A stretch of 64,000 nt of DNA, taken from contig JABANP010000056.1 in the NCBI GenBank assembly GCA_013115135.1, positions 62,001 to 126,000 on the forward strand. Direction: 5' to 3'. Positions within the stretch are counted from its first letter, which is position 1; every line of letters starts with the position of its first letter. Source of the DNA: Perkinsus olseni (lineage: Eukaryota; Perkinsozoa; Perkinsida; Perkinsidae). The notes under the pieces were generated by a model. That model made no database searches. It was not told the origin of the DNA and saw nothing but the letters and a program-made list of their open reading frames with translations. Shown here in pieces: positions 47,630 through 58,218 of the stretch. The position numbers and the translations under genes are program-made.

Positions 47630-48461
47630 TGTCGTCATCTGCTAATCCCCCAGCTCCGCGCCGACCAGCTAACACTGTTAGCCGGGCTATTAGCCTAATA
47701 GCCTAACAGGTGGCAACAAGAGCGTGAACGAGCTAGGCATCGCGAAATCGAAGAAATTCGAAGAAAGAAAGTCGAGCTCGCGAGAGGGCGACAAGCGAAC
47801 CAGCGTCGGCTGGGTCGTCCCTAGGAATGGTGTCAGCTTACAGTCAGATCAGCCAACATCAACTAACGCCCTTAGCAGATGTTCGCCTTATTGACGGTGG
47901 ACTCGATGGAAACAGTCGGTTTTATACACCCGGTGTTACACGGAGTTACATGAGGTGTAACTTACACCTCATGTAACTCCATCTCGTAGCACTACATCGA
48001 AGTTGGTGAGTTCTTCCAACCGTATTACGGGTGCTGAAGATGTTGATACCCCTTTTGTGGCAATCTATTCGGCCACCAAGCTCAGCCAGTGGTCTGGATA
48101 CGACCAGCTGAGGCAATGGACTTGGAGTAAGACCATCCAGAGCTTATCTGACTATGTGGGTAAGTCGTGGAAGAAAAGATTCTCCGAGGCGCGGGGAACC
48201 AGCCTACTGCAGGCCATTGAGGAATACGAGTCAGAACTCGAAAAATACTACGCGATGGACATGGCACTGGTGGTGGAGGTATTGATATGCACAATTATGT
48301 CAATGGAGGGTACCGCATCTATTAAAGCTCGTGCTGAAGCTGGTGAACAACTTTTCCTATGCCGTACCTCAATTATCATCCTCGCATTATCAAAAAAATA
48401 TTTACCACTAGCGCTTACGTTAACGCATACAAACGGGATTTCTCCCGTGAATCTGCATTAA
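47630..48461 (+). CDS. Possible disrupted gene, unknown
   Basis: A Met-led frame at 47630 (MSSSANPPAPRRPAN) stops early in a GCTATTAG-C-CTAATAGC palindrome; just after it an Arg/Glu-rich coiled stretch (RARHREIEEIRRKKVELARG) is open in another frame. From 48003 an open frame of 152 codons includes FVAIYSATKLSQWSGYDQLR and LLQAIEEYESELEKYYAMDM. A basic N-terminus followed by a helical body could be a gag-like or other structural protein broken by palindromic insertions, but there is no polymerase or protease nearby and I do not assign a family. Confidence 0.25.
47942..47980. repeat. Perfect 39-bp palindrome preceded by its own start
   Basis: Arms of 19 bp around a central C (47961). The six bases before it (TTACAC, 47936-47941) equal the first six bases of the right arm, as in the 14-bp insertion sites elsewhere. 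Confidence 0.9.
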
Positions 48462-48599
48462 CGTCATTTTCGGGAAAAATGTCGATCGCCAGAAATTGAT
48501 ATGGAAGCGACTACTATCGGAAATTATCGGGAAATGTTGTCGAGTCTAATCATTCAAGGTGCCATTTGATGTAATGTAGTGCTACAAAGGCTGCTGCTT

Positions 48600-49361
48600 C
48601 TGCTCAGTTTACGTCCGATATCATGCGGTCCATCGCCCTCCTCGTTAATACAGTAGCTTGCGACGCAAGCCTTGCGTTACCGCAAGGAGGCTGTTAGCAT
48701 CTCCTCCTCTTAACACTAGGAAGCCGCCACCCTTCGGGATAATCTACAGAGAGCCGCTGCCCGGAGAGTATGGCCAAATCGCATGCCCGAAGCATTTATC
48801 AGAGTGCTACGTTGCTGTCAACTCCACTGACTCGAACGTAAGCAAGTGTCTTCGGTCAACGCTCTATCGATGAGGCTCCACGATGCTTATAAGAGAATAG
48901 TGTTGTTGGTGGTGCCTTCAGAAAGTAGTCGGGTATATCCGGCATTCCGTCATGCAAGGCAATGATGCCTTCGAGGTCCTCAAGCTCCCATCGATGTAAG
49001 GCCCACTGTCTTCGCGATAATCGATTGTCATTGTTTGCAGAGCAAAGATGAGTGAAGAGCTTGGGTATATAGAGTATGTTAAAGTTAAACAAAATTCCCT
49101 AAAGCGTGGAGTGGGCACCTGGATGCTATTCAACCTTCTCCTACACGTAGAGCTGGCACAAAACACTACTGTAGACATCTGCCTTCCTCGCAGTTGAAGC
49201 AGAAGTGGCCTAAAGTCGACTCCACCTACTTGATGGTCCCGCATGAAAACCTGATCGCCAAGCAGATGTATGAAAAAATCGGCTTCAAACGTTTGAACGG
49301 TGAGGAAATTCGTCTAACTTCGAAATTCGCCAAGACTTACTCTGGAAGAGAATCCTTCTAG
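48600..49361 (+). pseudogene. Anchored GNAT family, copy 4 (14-bp insertion)
   Basis: All four exons can be followed: VVGYIRHSVMQ, ELGYIEYVKVKQNSLKRGVG and AKQMYEKIGFKRLNGEE, ending in TAG at 49361. The start ATG of other copies is AAG here, and a 14-bp insertion at 48663-48676 shifts the frame inside the anchor (after LLVNTVAC). Otherwise open, which suggests recent loss. Confidence 0.75.
48657..48677. repeat. Insertion-signature site in GNAT copy 4
   Basis: CTTGCG-ACGCAAG-C-CTTGCGT, X = CTTGCGT, perfect. Sibling copies 1, 2 and 3 have a single CTTGCGT at this point; the difference is 14 bp. Confidence 0.9.
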
Positions 49362-51670
49362 TGCTTTCTTCATACCTTGACATCCACCGGGAGTTTCTCA
49401 GACGTGACGCATCTCAGAGCATGTTAGGTTTCAGATGGGACGAGCTGTACACACTGCGTTAAGATGTGTGCATCTCTATCGAGACAGTTCTTCCGCGTAG
49501 TTGAGACTGAGATGTCCCTCCAGCTTCAGAGACTGTCGTCTCTGTGCCGTCTAGATGCTTTTTTCGAGAGCCCTCAAAGGCTGCCGCACAGAAAAATCAG
49601 ATATCCAGACATGATTCCTTAAGTGCTCACTAGTTCTTATGTAATGGTCAGTAAAGTCGCTGAAAGCACCGGAATAGAGATCGCCTTATAGGCGAAGCTA
49701 GAGCTTATTGAACAGGCACCAACCCGATTCATGCCTACTATCGTTATGTCTACCCTGCTGGTGATCACTAAACCATTGAAGATGTTATATATCGGTGAAG
49801 CCATGTGTTGTCTTGAATGCCCTACAGCCACTTGAAGCTGTTGTTGTGACAACTGCCGAGCGTCGAGTTGGTCAAGTTGAAGAGGGTCGCCAATTATAGT
49901 CTGTGCTGTTGTTGTTGATGTCGTTCAGGTGCCCTCATCATCTTCAGTGAAGATGATGAGGGCACCTGATTCTGAGGAGTGAAGATTCTTCACTCCCGGA
50001 CAGATCCTGTCACAAGGCAGGTCTTGTTTTGCGTTGTGTCCAGTATGGTTTTAATGTGTGACACATTATGTGTCGCTCCTTTGGAGATGCACTGGGTCAA
50101 CGCAGTTACTGGGTGACCGCGTAGTGGTAACCACGGAAACCGCGAAAGGGTAAACTCATTTGCCACTTCGCGAAGTACCACGGTCGTATTACCACTTCCC
50201 GGCGTAACCACAAGACAATTAACGATGGTTACCGCGAAATGCGCCACGCTTTTCGCGATATCCGTACCAGTGAGGCTCTTCGTTCCGTAATACACACACA
50301 TTCAGAGGGCCGTTGACATATGCAATGCACCACTCGAGTACTCGTCCTCTCGCAGTCCCTCTGGACACTCGCTACGGCTAGCCTTGGCAACAGCTTGCCA
50401 CAGAACTCGTCTGATGTGGCCCGGCCACAGTGGCCGTGAAATCGCCAATTTAGACGTTCTCGCTATAACGGGATGGACGTTTACAGTCCAGCGCTTCCGA
50501 TTCCGATTTCGTTAGAGTCTTGCCATTGTACTCAGTTGGAGACACTCTGTAGTGTTGACATGCGGCATGGGCGTGAAGACTGCCCAGTGATTTGAGACTC
50601 AAATCATCTGCGGGCTCATCATCATGTCTCGCACCCACTCGAACATGAACTCAAATTTTGAGTCCATGTTCGAGTGAGTGCGAGACAATTACATGATGAA
50701 TTCAAGAAAACCGCGTGATCCGGTATGACATCGTCGTGGCCATCGCGAAATTAAAAACGCGGTAAGAGATCTTTTTACGGCTTGTCGACTGTTTCTGCGG
50801 CTTTCGCAAAGTGGAATGCGGTGAGCGGTTTTCGCTAGCGGTTACCACACCGCGGGAGTATCTCCATTTTTTCCCATTCTTCACGTTTCGGGCCCACTTT
50901 TTCGAAAATTTCCACCATCGGACGCTCGAAATTGATTGTCTCGTTTCCATTACCTCGTTCTTCTTCGTGAACTTCCGAGCCTCGTCAGTAAAGGTTCTCG
51001 GAGACTACGATAATAGAGACAGAGATATCAGTAGCTGATCTCCCTGCCCCTCTTATCGTAGTCCGATAATCAGTTGGCAACTGATTATCCCTGATTATAG
51101 AGATTTTGGCGGTACAGTATTCTGCGAAGGCTTTAGATTTAGTACGGTATTTTCTCCCTGATTATAATCAGTTGGCCCTGCCCTTGCACCGCAAGGGCAG
51201 GACTGTTGAAATGGGTTAACCTCCCCATCGAACCAGTTGGTCGTCACGGCAATTGTTGACGTCACTATAGTTGTTCTACCTCTACTGTAATATCTGCTCT
51301 ATCATCAAGTCCACCACAGGGGACTGTCGTACACTTTGACTGCAGAGACTCTCAAAGTGTCTCAATTCCGCCGTATATCCACAGCTCACGCAGCTTCCAT
51401 GCATTTGGTACCGCGTCGCGTCCCGCATCCCGCGGCGCGTTTGTCCCATCAAGTGTTGATGCCCTGAGGGCCTAGGGTTAGAGTTTCTGCAAAGTAGGTA
51501 GCCTGCCGCTAGGGCTCTCCTTTAGATAGCGGGTATCAGCCGCTATCCAGGGGCCGTGGACCACGGGCACGTTCATAGCTCGACGGAATCTTCCCGAATA
51601 ACCGAGGACCTTTTGGTTTTATCGCAAACAAGCGCAGAGTTGATCGCCGAGCTCAAGCTACTCATATCGA
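49362..51670. other. Palindrome-rich spacer
   Basis: No gene recognised. Holds several strong palindromes: 49926-49968 (perfect, 21-bp arms), 49976-49996 (9-bp arms), 50588-50606 (9-bp arms), 50626-50686 (about 30-bp arms, two mismatches), 51065-51089 (12-bp arms), 51178-51202 (11-bp arms). A minus-strand frame at 49990-50301 is open but featureless. Confidence 0.5.
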
Positions 51671-52085
51671 CATGAAGTACTTCTTTGCTGTGATGATCCT
51701 GTCCATGAGTTGCATCAACATTGCTGTTGTAGACCGTGACTTTGTAGCTGGCGGTACGGAAGATTTGAACGCTGAGATCGTGCAGAATTATCGATACTAG
51801 AAATCTTTACCAGTCAGTCCATGGTGATGACTCCGTTACCAGCACTGTTGGGGATGGTCCCGGGTTGATGAATGACGCTCTTTGTATTACAAAGTTTGTA
51901 ACAATTGCCTTTCGTGCTGGCGTTCGAAAATTGGGATGGTCCTCACTCCTTGCTGGATTATGGTTGCCAAATGTGGGCGCCGAAGGGACTGTTTCAGCTG
52001 CTGCGCATTTTAGCCGCTTGTCGCGTGATGGTTACCTAAACTTCGTCATGGTTTCGGACCTGTTGATCATAGGAGCCTATTATTG
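51671..52085 (+). pseudogene. Secreted 8-Cys family, copy A (broken)
   Basis: Begins MKYFFAVMILSMSCINIAVV, the family signal peptide, then DRDFVAGGTEDL, but a deletion after IVQNY leads to a stop at about codon 43. Downstream homology to the Cys region continues in other frames, interrupted by a 14-bp insertion at 51881-51901. Confidence 0.7.
51881..51901. repeat. Insertion-signature site in secreted-protein copy A
   Basis: TTTGTA-TTACAAA-G-TTTGTAA, perfect. The same place in copies B and D lacks it (GTTGTGACAATT and CTTTGTGACAAC); difference 14 bp. Confidence 0.9.
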
Positions 52086-52749
52086 AATCGTGTTGTGCCG
52101 AGTTCGATTGAGACTTTCCTTGTACATCGCGTCGTACATGGTATAAATTATACCGTATAATCACCACGTCTCTCAGCACACAGAGAGCGCCGGATGGCAG
52201 TGGCACTGCCTCAGTGCCATCATGGCACGCCCATTTTACACAAAGCTCTTCCGTCGCCGGCTGTCGCAGTCATCGCCAGCTGCTGCAAAACTCATGAACC
52301 AAAGCTGAAGTCAGGAGGTGAGGAACCAAAGCTACATTGTCTCATCCTACAATAGCCTGCCGTATAAGTCTACGGCGTAGAATCTACCGTAGGGTCTCCA
52401 CGCGACTGGCCCTGTTGCTAGCCTTGTAAGATGGTCTGCTGATCGGCTGCGAGAACATCCAGGTGTTCCACAATAGCCTTCACAGGACGGTTGAAGGCCT
52501 CGGCGCTTTATACTCGTCACAATCTTGTAGAGATGGTAGGGTACTCCGGGAGTATTACTCCCCCAGGCTGGGGGCCCCAGCCACCCTCTTCCGTGCAGGT
52601 GCCAAGTAGGAGCACAACTGCGAGTAGGGCAGAAATCTCCAACCGGTGCTCCACAGCCACACTCCGGGGAGGTTGCTAAGCTGCTTAGCCTGAGCCACGG
52701 TAAAAGGAAACGGTGCGCAGGCGATATACCCCTACCCATTCGGTAGTAC
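52086..52749. other. Spacer with three clustered insertion-signature sites
   Basis: No gene. Sites at 52542-52562 (X = TACTCCC) and 52561-52581 (X = CCCCAGC) are back to back and both perfect; a reverse-orientation site with one mismatch lies at 52675-52695. The segment GGTGCGCAGGCGA...CGGTAGTAC...CACCACCGCACTGG (about 52707-52770) recurs at 63384-63440. Confidence 0.6.
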
Positions 52750-53165
52750 CAAACACCACCGCACTGGCTCAGTCAGTTGGAATGACTTCTCTATGATGCG
52801 TTGGAGACGCAGGAGAAGGGCTCTCTGATGGCAGTTCCCGGCTCGCTCATCAGACAATTGTTGTTGTTGTTCAAGAAGATGTGACATGGGGAGACCGGGT
52901 ACATCAAACAGGTCAAAGTGCTGCAAAACTCGCGTAACCGCTGGGTGGGCAACTGGATGATGCCGAACTTTCTCATACATGTAGCGTGATACAAATTACC
53001 GCCGTCTACACTCGTGTTTCCCACAGCTTGAAAAGAAGCACTTCAAAGTGTGGTCGGTGTACTTGATGTACACCATGGTAGGCGGTTCGCCAGGAAGATG
53101 TACGAAGATAGCGGCTTCAGGGAATTGCAAGGTGAACGATGTTCCTTGGTTATTGAAGTTAGGTA
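52750..53165 (+). pseudogene. Anchored GNAT family, copy 5 (relic)
   Basis: Only exons three and four are recognisable: GYIKQVKVLQNSRNRWVGNW, in which the invariant Gly of the RxxG loop is Trp, and after the usual intron LKKKHFKVWSVYLM, then a frameshift before RKMYEDSGFRELQGER. No exon one. Confidence 0.7.
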
Positions 53166-53240
53166 GTTATCGTGTGTTGCGCGGAGAGGTTTTTGACACC
53201 ACACGAGTAGAAATCTCGTAGTCGTTCACCGCCTCTTAAA

Positions 53241-53261
53241 TAGGTAGTACCTATTACGTAC
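53241..53261. repeat. Insertion-signature site downstream of GNAT copy 5
   Basis: TAGGTA-GTACCTA-T-TACGTAC, one mismatch. After GNAT copy 3 the same place reads AATAGGTACCAG, 14 bp shorter. Confidence 0.8.
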
Positions 53262-53775
53262 CAGTCGCACGCTCTTCTACTATCGCTATATACGGCACTT
53301 TCTCAGTCGTTTCATTCGACGTCAACCACAGATCGAGGCTCGAGAACCTCTCAGCTGTAGCACGGACATCTTCCATTTTATCGTGTGCTGGCCCAAGACG
53401 TAGCGACAACTGCAGCCCTGAGCCCTTCGAAGATGTGGTATGGCTCCGCGGGCGTTCGATAGGGATACAGTACACATTGTGGTTCGAGTCGAGAGGTTGC
53501 TGTATCATAGCGGTGAACCTGGGTGTACGATCTGGGACGTCAACACCGTCAACACCCGTAGACTTCAAGTCTGTGAAGGACCCGCGCGGTGAGAAAGATT
53601 CCTGTCGGAAGTTTTTGATGCGAACGTCTGCCAACAGCGGCGACGACTCTGCGGCTCGGAGTCTGCGGAACTGGAGGAAACCCTTGGCATGGATTTGCTG
53701 AACCAATCCATCGCCTCTGGCCCCATGACGGCGACACCTGCAGCAAGCCACCTGCTCCCAACTCGGGCGTCCCAA
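53254..53775 (-). CDS. Repeated minus-strand ORF, 173 aa
   Basis: Open from MGRPSWEQVACCRCRRHGAR to the stop, with a central stretch FTAMIQQPLDSNHNVYCIPI and SNETTEKVPYIAIVEER near the end. Homologous sequence occurs at about 60200-60450 and 63522-63990; where alignable (FTAMIQQP, HNVY, IERPR, SNETTEKVPY) the amino-acid pattern is kept despite base changes, which favours a real but lineage-specific protein. No domain or signal peptide. It could instead be part of a repeat whose coding strand I have misjudged. Confidence 0.35.
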   Translation of the reverse strand: MGRPSWEQVACCRCRRHGARGDGLVQQIHAKGFLQFRRLRAAESSPLLADVRIKNFRQESFSPRGSFTDLKSTGVDGVDVPDRTPRFTAMIQQPLDSNHNVYCIPIERPRSHTTSSKGSGLQLSLRLGPAHDKMEDVRATAERFSSLDLWLTSNETTEKVPYIAIVEERATGT

Positions 53776-54474
53776 GGATAGGGGGACGGCTTCTACGTGA
53801 TTCTTCCCAAAGTCACCGCTCCAATCTTAAAATTACGGGACTAAAGAAATGGAACAGCCGGCAGTTATAAGCAGGCAACCTGAGGCGCTCCAGTACCATG
53901 CGCCATCAAGCCAGTCGTACGTGACAGTCCTGACGTCACCTAGCGTCAGGTTCCATCATCAATTGCTACGGTAATTGTTGACGTCGTTTGAGTTGCTTCG
54001 CCCCAATTAAGATTGAGATTTGCTTTATCGCCAAGTTGATCACCTGGAATGTAGCATGCTTGGTGAGTCTCAAAGTGTCTTATTTCCGCCATATATCCAC
54101 ACCGCATGAAGTCTTCCTGCATGCGGTGACGCATCGCGTCCCGCATTCCGCGGCGCGGCTGTCCCCTCAAGTGTTGATGACCTGGCGGCCTATGGTTAGG
54201 GTTTCGGTGTGGTCCGATGCCTGTCACTAGGCCTCGCTTTCATTCGGGCGTGGTATTGCACTTGACGCGCACTAAGGCAACAACTGAGAGAGCTGGGAAG
54301 TGGTGAAAGAGGTCACGCCTGTCTCCCGGAGACAGTCGTGACACGGAAAGGCAATCCGACAGGCGCTGTCTACGGGTACGTTCATAGCTCGGTGTCACCA
54401 AACAACCGAGAAGCCTTCGGTTTCATTAGCATCGAGCACAGGTTGGTCACCAAGCTCAAGCTACGCGTATCGAC

Positions 54475-54804
54475 ATGAAGTACCTCTTTGCTGTAGTGAT
54501 CCTGTCCATGAGTTGTATTGACATTGCTGCTGTGGACCGTGACTTTGTAGCCGGTGGGGCGGACGATTTGACCACTGACATCGTGCAGCATGATGTTGAT
54601 ACTAGATATCGTTATCAGTCGGTCTATGGTGATAACTCCGTTATTGCAGCTGACGTGGATGGTCGTATGTTGAGGGATGACGCTCGTTGTGACAATTGCC
54701 TTTCTTGCATACATTCAAAAGTTGGGATGGCCCTCACCAACTGCCTAATTATATTTGGCATATGTGGTTGGACCGACAACTGTTTCGACTGCTGCGCATA
54801 TTGA
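54475..54804 (+). CDS. Small secreted 8-Cys protein, copy B (intact)
   Basis: 109 aa, single exon. Signal peptide MKYLFAVVILSMSCIDIAAV with probable cleavage before DRDFVAGG. The mature part ends in a Cys-rich module CDNCLSCIHS, then NCLIIFGICG and NCFDCCAY, i.e. C-x2-C-x2-C, C-x6-C, C-x2-C-C, eight cysteines. The middle (TTDIVQHDVDTRYRYQSVYG) is variable between copies. Probably exported; function unknown. Paralogues at 51671, 57875, 58640, 61572 and 62900. No cytolytic or enzymatic motif is visible. Confidence 0.7.
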   Translation: MKYLFAVVILSMSCIDIAAVDRDFVAGGADDLTTDIVQHDVDTRYRYQSVYGDNSVIAADVDGRMLRDDARCDNCLSCIHSKVGMALTNCLIIFGICGWTDNCFDCCAY

Positions 54805-56454
54805 GCCGCTTGTTGCTGATGGTCGCCTAACTGTTATCACGGATTCGGACCTGTTGATCATATGAGCCTCATCTTAATACTGCTCCGATCGAATTTTGTT
54901 TCCGATTTCCGATGCTATTTAGTCGCGACTCCGCTCAAGTTATACACGAGCCGTGTGCTCGTCGAGACCTCTTTTATTTAATCATGTTGTGCCGAGTTAT
55001 GGCGCAGTAGTGGGAATTGACTATTTGACTGAGTTGGTTGCACTAAGGCATTACGACAAAGAAACTTTGCTTCCGCCAAGTCGGATAGTAAAGCCAACGG
55101 AGAGTACCATCGAAAGCAGTGCTTTCAAAGCATGGAGAGCCGGCGCCGATGCTGCCTGCTCGCAAAGGCGGATCTTCTATTCGGGGATTTTTTTGGAACT
55201 TTTGTGTGCTTGCGAGTAAGTGTCTCTTGTTTGAGTGTCGGTTCAGAGATGGGGTCCGGATATAGGGGTCATCCTACCAGGGGAAAGAGCAAAATTGCCC
55301 AAGGCCGCAAGAGGCTTCGTCACGAAGAAGACCCAAAGAAGAAGACCCAGCTATGTCTCACGTGGCCGCATCGCCTATCTACTTATTGTGGTTTGGTTCG
55401 CCCTACCAAGAACCTTACAAACTCCAACATTGCCCTCATGGTGGTTTGGAGTCGCCTGGCCGTATGGCGGCCGCGAGCGAGAGAGAGAGAGAGAGTGGGA
55501 AAAGATTTCGGCTGAAACTCCACTGGTGGACCACCAGCCGGGGGCTCAGCAGCCCGCTAAAAGCGGGCTCGACTCGGGTCGACGACCCCTCTGTGGAGAC
55601 GTGAAACTAATGATCGGTTGATCTGGCGACTTCCCGAATGCTCTATGTGGCGACCGTAGCAACTGCGAGAGCAGGCCGCGAGCATCGTGCCATGAAGAAG
55701 AAGGAGAAGGAACGGTAACCAGCATGAGCATGCATGGCGTCCGAAGCATTCCGCTTAGGAGACAGCCGTACTCATGCGTTCGGAGAGTAGACGTCACCGG
55801 CGGTAATCTGAGCGGAGTGTTGTTCACTGCGTTGGCGGGTGGATGGTAGATTTCCGGAGCCCGGCCCTCCCTCCCGCGAGGTTCGCCGGGAATGGTCGCC
55901 ATTCATCGCTCAGTATATTCGCGGAATCGGACGAGTTCGCGAGAGAATAGCCGAGGAATCTCATCAAGCTGCTGCTGACGTCTCCATCGGTAGGCGTGGA
56001 CATAGCGAGCGAAGCTAATAACACGCGCGCAAAGGGCCTTTGCCAAAGGCTAGAGAATGACTCCTCATTCACTGGCTAACCAACTGTTCGATAGCTCCCA
56101 AGTTGATGATGCCCGTGAGTTACCACCATCCATGAGCGGCCAGACAATGAAGTTCTCCCTCACTCTGGCGCTCCGCGTTAGTTCTGTCTCTAGGCTTCTT
56201 GAACTTAATATAGTCTAGCTACAGCCCATCGAGTAAAAGTGCTGAGCGCCATCACGATACCAGTGTAATTCTTTAGATAAATCTTACCTTGCTGCAACTC
56301 CATCTTTGATGCTGAACTTCATTTCGGCCTGGCTGATAGCCGCCCAAGTGTTGGAAACCTCTATGGCGGAGCGAATCGTTGTAACATTCTGGCACGTAGC
56401 GGAGGGCTTCCGGATGACCTTCGACGTTGACAAGGACAGTAATGTGACACAAGG
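54805..56454. other. Spacer, no gene accepted
   Basis: The element ATCATGTTGTGCCGAGTTAT (about 54979) follows most secreted-family copies. A frame at 55132-55621 is open but is interrupted by an AGAG microsatellite and looks like chance. One perfect insertion-signature site at 56030-56050 (X = CAAAGGC), and 8-bp-arm hairpins near 55549. Confidence 0.4.
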
Positions 56455-57222
56455 CTGTTAGCATCTCCTCCTCTTAACACTAGAAAGCCGCCACCCACTG
56501 GGATAATCTACAGGGAACCACTGCCCGGGGAAGTTGGTACCGAATATTGCCCAGATGCCCTATCGAAATGCTTTGTTGCTATTAATAAAACGGACTCGAA
56601 TGTCAGTGGATCAACTGCGGTGTTTTCCTTCTTTCGGTGACCTAAAGGCATAACTTCATCGCCCTGACTTCAAGAGGAACCTCGACGGGGTTGCACTGAG
56701 TGGTGTTTCCTCCGTTGCCTTCAGTGAGTCGTCGGATCCATCCAGCATTATATTATGCAGAGAGAAAGCGCGTCAAGCTTCCGCCAGTTCTTGCGAATGT
56801 AGGAATCCTCGTTCTCGCAATAACGGATTAGTATTGTCCACTTCAGACCGAAGGAAACGGGAAATGAGAGAATCGGGTACATCAAGAATGTGAAGGTTAC
56901 GAAGAACTCGCGCCACCGCGGAGTGGGCACCTGGATGCTCTCTATCTTCGTCACACATGTAGGGGGTGATACAATCCATCGCTGTCAACGCTCGTCTTTC
57001 CCACAGCTGAAGGGAAAGCACCCCGAAGTGGGCTCGGTCTACTTGATGGTCCAACATGATGGTCGATTCGCCAGGAAAATGTACGAGAATGCCGGCTTCA
57101 AGGAGTTGGAAGGTGAGCGTCGTGTGGCTCACCCGAGTGGAATTCTTGTAGTAGTTTACAGCCTATTGAATAGGTGCCAGCGATACACTTTTCTCCTACT
57201 ATCGCTACACCTATCCTCCTGA
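56455..57222 (+). pseudogene. Anchored GNAT family, copy 6 (5' truncated)
   Basis: Homology starts abruptly at GGCTGTTAGCATCTCC (56454 on), so the start and membrane anchor are missing. The rest is nearly identical to copy 3, including NSRHRGVGTWMLSIFVTH and RKMYENAGFKELEGER, and reads through to a different C-terminus (VAHPSGILVVVYSLLNR). A first-intron donor is GTCAGT instead of GTGAGT. Confidence 0.7.
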
Positions 57223-57874
57223 TGACCAATGATCGCTTGATGATGTCATGCCGATGTTGTTGATGTTGTGGCGTCTAGGATGATGATCCACAACCCATCC
57301 ACGCTGTCCTCGTTGCACTGATTGATGAGGGTTGAGTTATCGGCAGGAGGCGGTGACACGGCGTTGTTTGCTATACGCCTAAAGTCATGCCAGACACGAG
57401 GAGTCGTGTGTTACTCTCACCCTTGTGGGAAAGGGGAGGTTGAAATCCCTCAGGCTCAGTACCACTTGTTAGTCGCCATGAGGATCCGCATCTTCGCGAT
57501 CTCAGTATTGCAGAGAGCGCGGGTTTGCGTCGTTAAGTGAAGACTTCTTAGTATTCACTGACGCAGCTTGCTAAGGGCCTGGTCGACTGAGGTAGAAGCT
57601 CCCGGCGAAGGAGCAACAACCGACGGTCAGTGAATCACGGATCGTGATAGTCCCTGTTCATTGGGGTCCCCAATGAACAGGGACATGTCGAGGCTGTCCA
57701 ATTTGGGGAAGTTGCACCCCCCAGTGAGATCGCACTTTGGCGCCTATGCGGAGAGGGTGTCACGGAGCCGCAGTCTTCGGGCACCTTCATAGCTTCAAGA
57801 ACAATCGAGAAGCTTTCGGCTTCATTAGTAGCAAGCGCATAGTTGGTCGCCAAGCTAAAGCTACTTGTATCGAC
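57223..57874. other. Spacer with a perfect 35-bp palindrome
   Basis: 57650-57684 is GTCCCTGTTCATTGGGG, a central T, and its exact reverse complement. The rest resembles the spacer after GNAT copy 3. No gene. Confidence 0.5.
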
Positions 57875-58218
57875 ATGAAGTACTTGAAGTACTGTACTTC
57901 TTTACTGTGATAATCCTGTCCATGAGTTGTATCAGCATTGCTGTTGTAGACCGTGACTTTGTAGCCAGCGAGGCGGAACATGTGGACGTTGACATCGTGC
58001 AGAATTATGTTGATACCCGAAATCACTACCAGTTGGTCCATGATAATGACTCGGCTATCAGAGCGGACATGGACGGTCGTGTACTAAGGGATCGAGCTCT
58101 TTGCAACACTTGCCTGTCTTGCGTGCGTTCAGTAGTTGGGGTGCTAGTCCCCAGCTGCTTTGGTATATGGGCCTATTGCGGTATTGCTGACGGCTGTAAC
58201 GACTGCTGCCTGCCTTAA
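57875..58218 (+). pseudogene. Secreted 8-Cys family, copy C (start displaced by insertion)
   Basis: The body is intact: FTVIILSMSCISIAVVDRDF, then CNTCLSCVRS, SCFGIWAYCG and GCNDCCLP-stop. The conserved start ATGAAGTAC at 57875 is, however, separated from the signal peptide by a 14-bp insertion, so that ATG now runs to TGA after 11 codons. No other ATG precedes the signal peptide in frame. Either untranslated, or started at a non-ATG codon. Confidence 0.65.
57880..57900. repeat. Insertion-signature site in secreted-protein copy C
   Basis: GTACTT-GAAGTAC-T-GTACTTC, perfect. Copy A reads ATGAAGTACTTCTTT at this point; copy C is 14 bp longer. Confidence 0.92.

Noticed and set aside
47630..48461. 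LTR retrotransposon
   Set aside because: There is no reverse transcriptase, integrase, protease or long terminal repeat nearby; only a vaguely gag-like helical ORF.
55132..55621. Two overlapping plus-strand ORFs of about 127 codons
   Set aside because: They cross an AGAG microsatellite and have no counterpart in the otherwise repeated neighbourhood.
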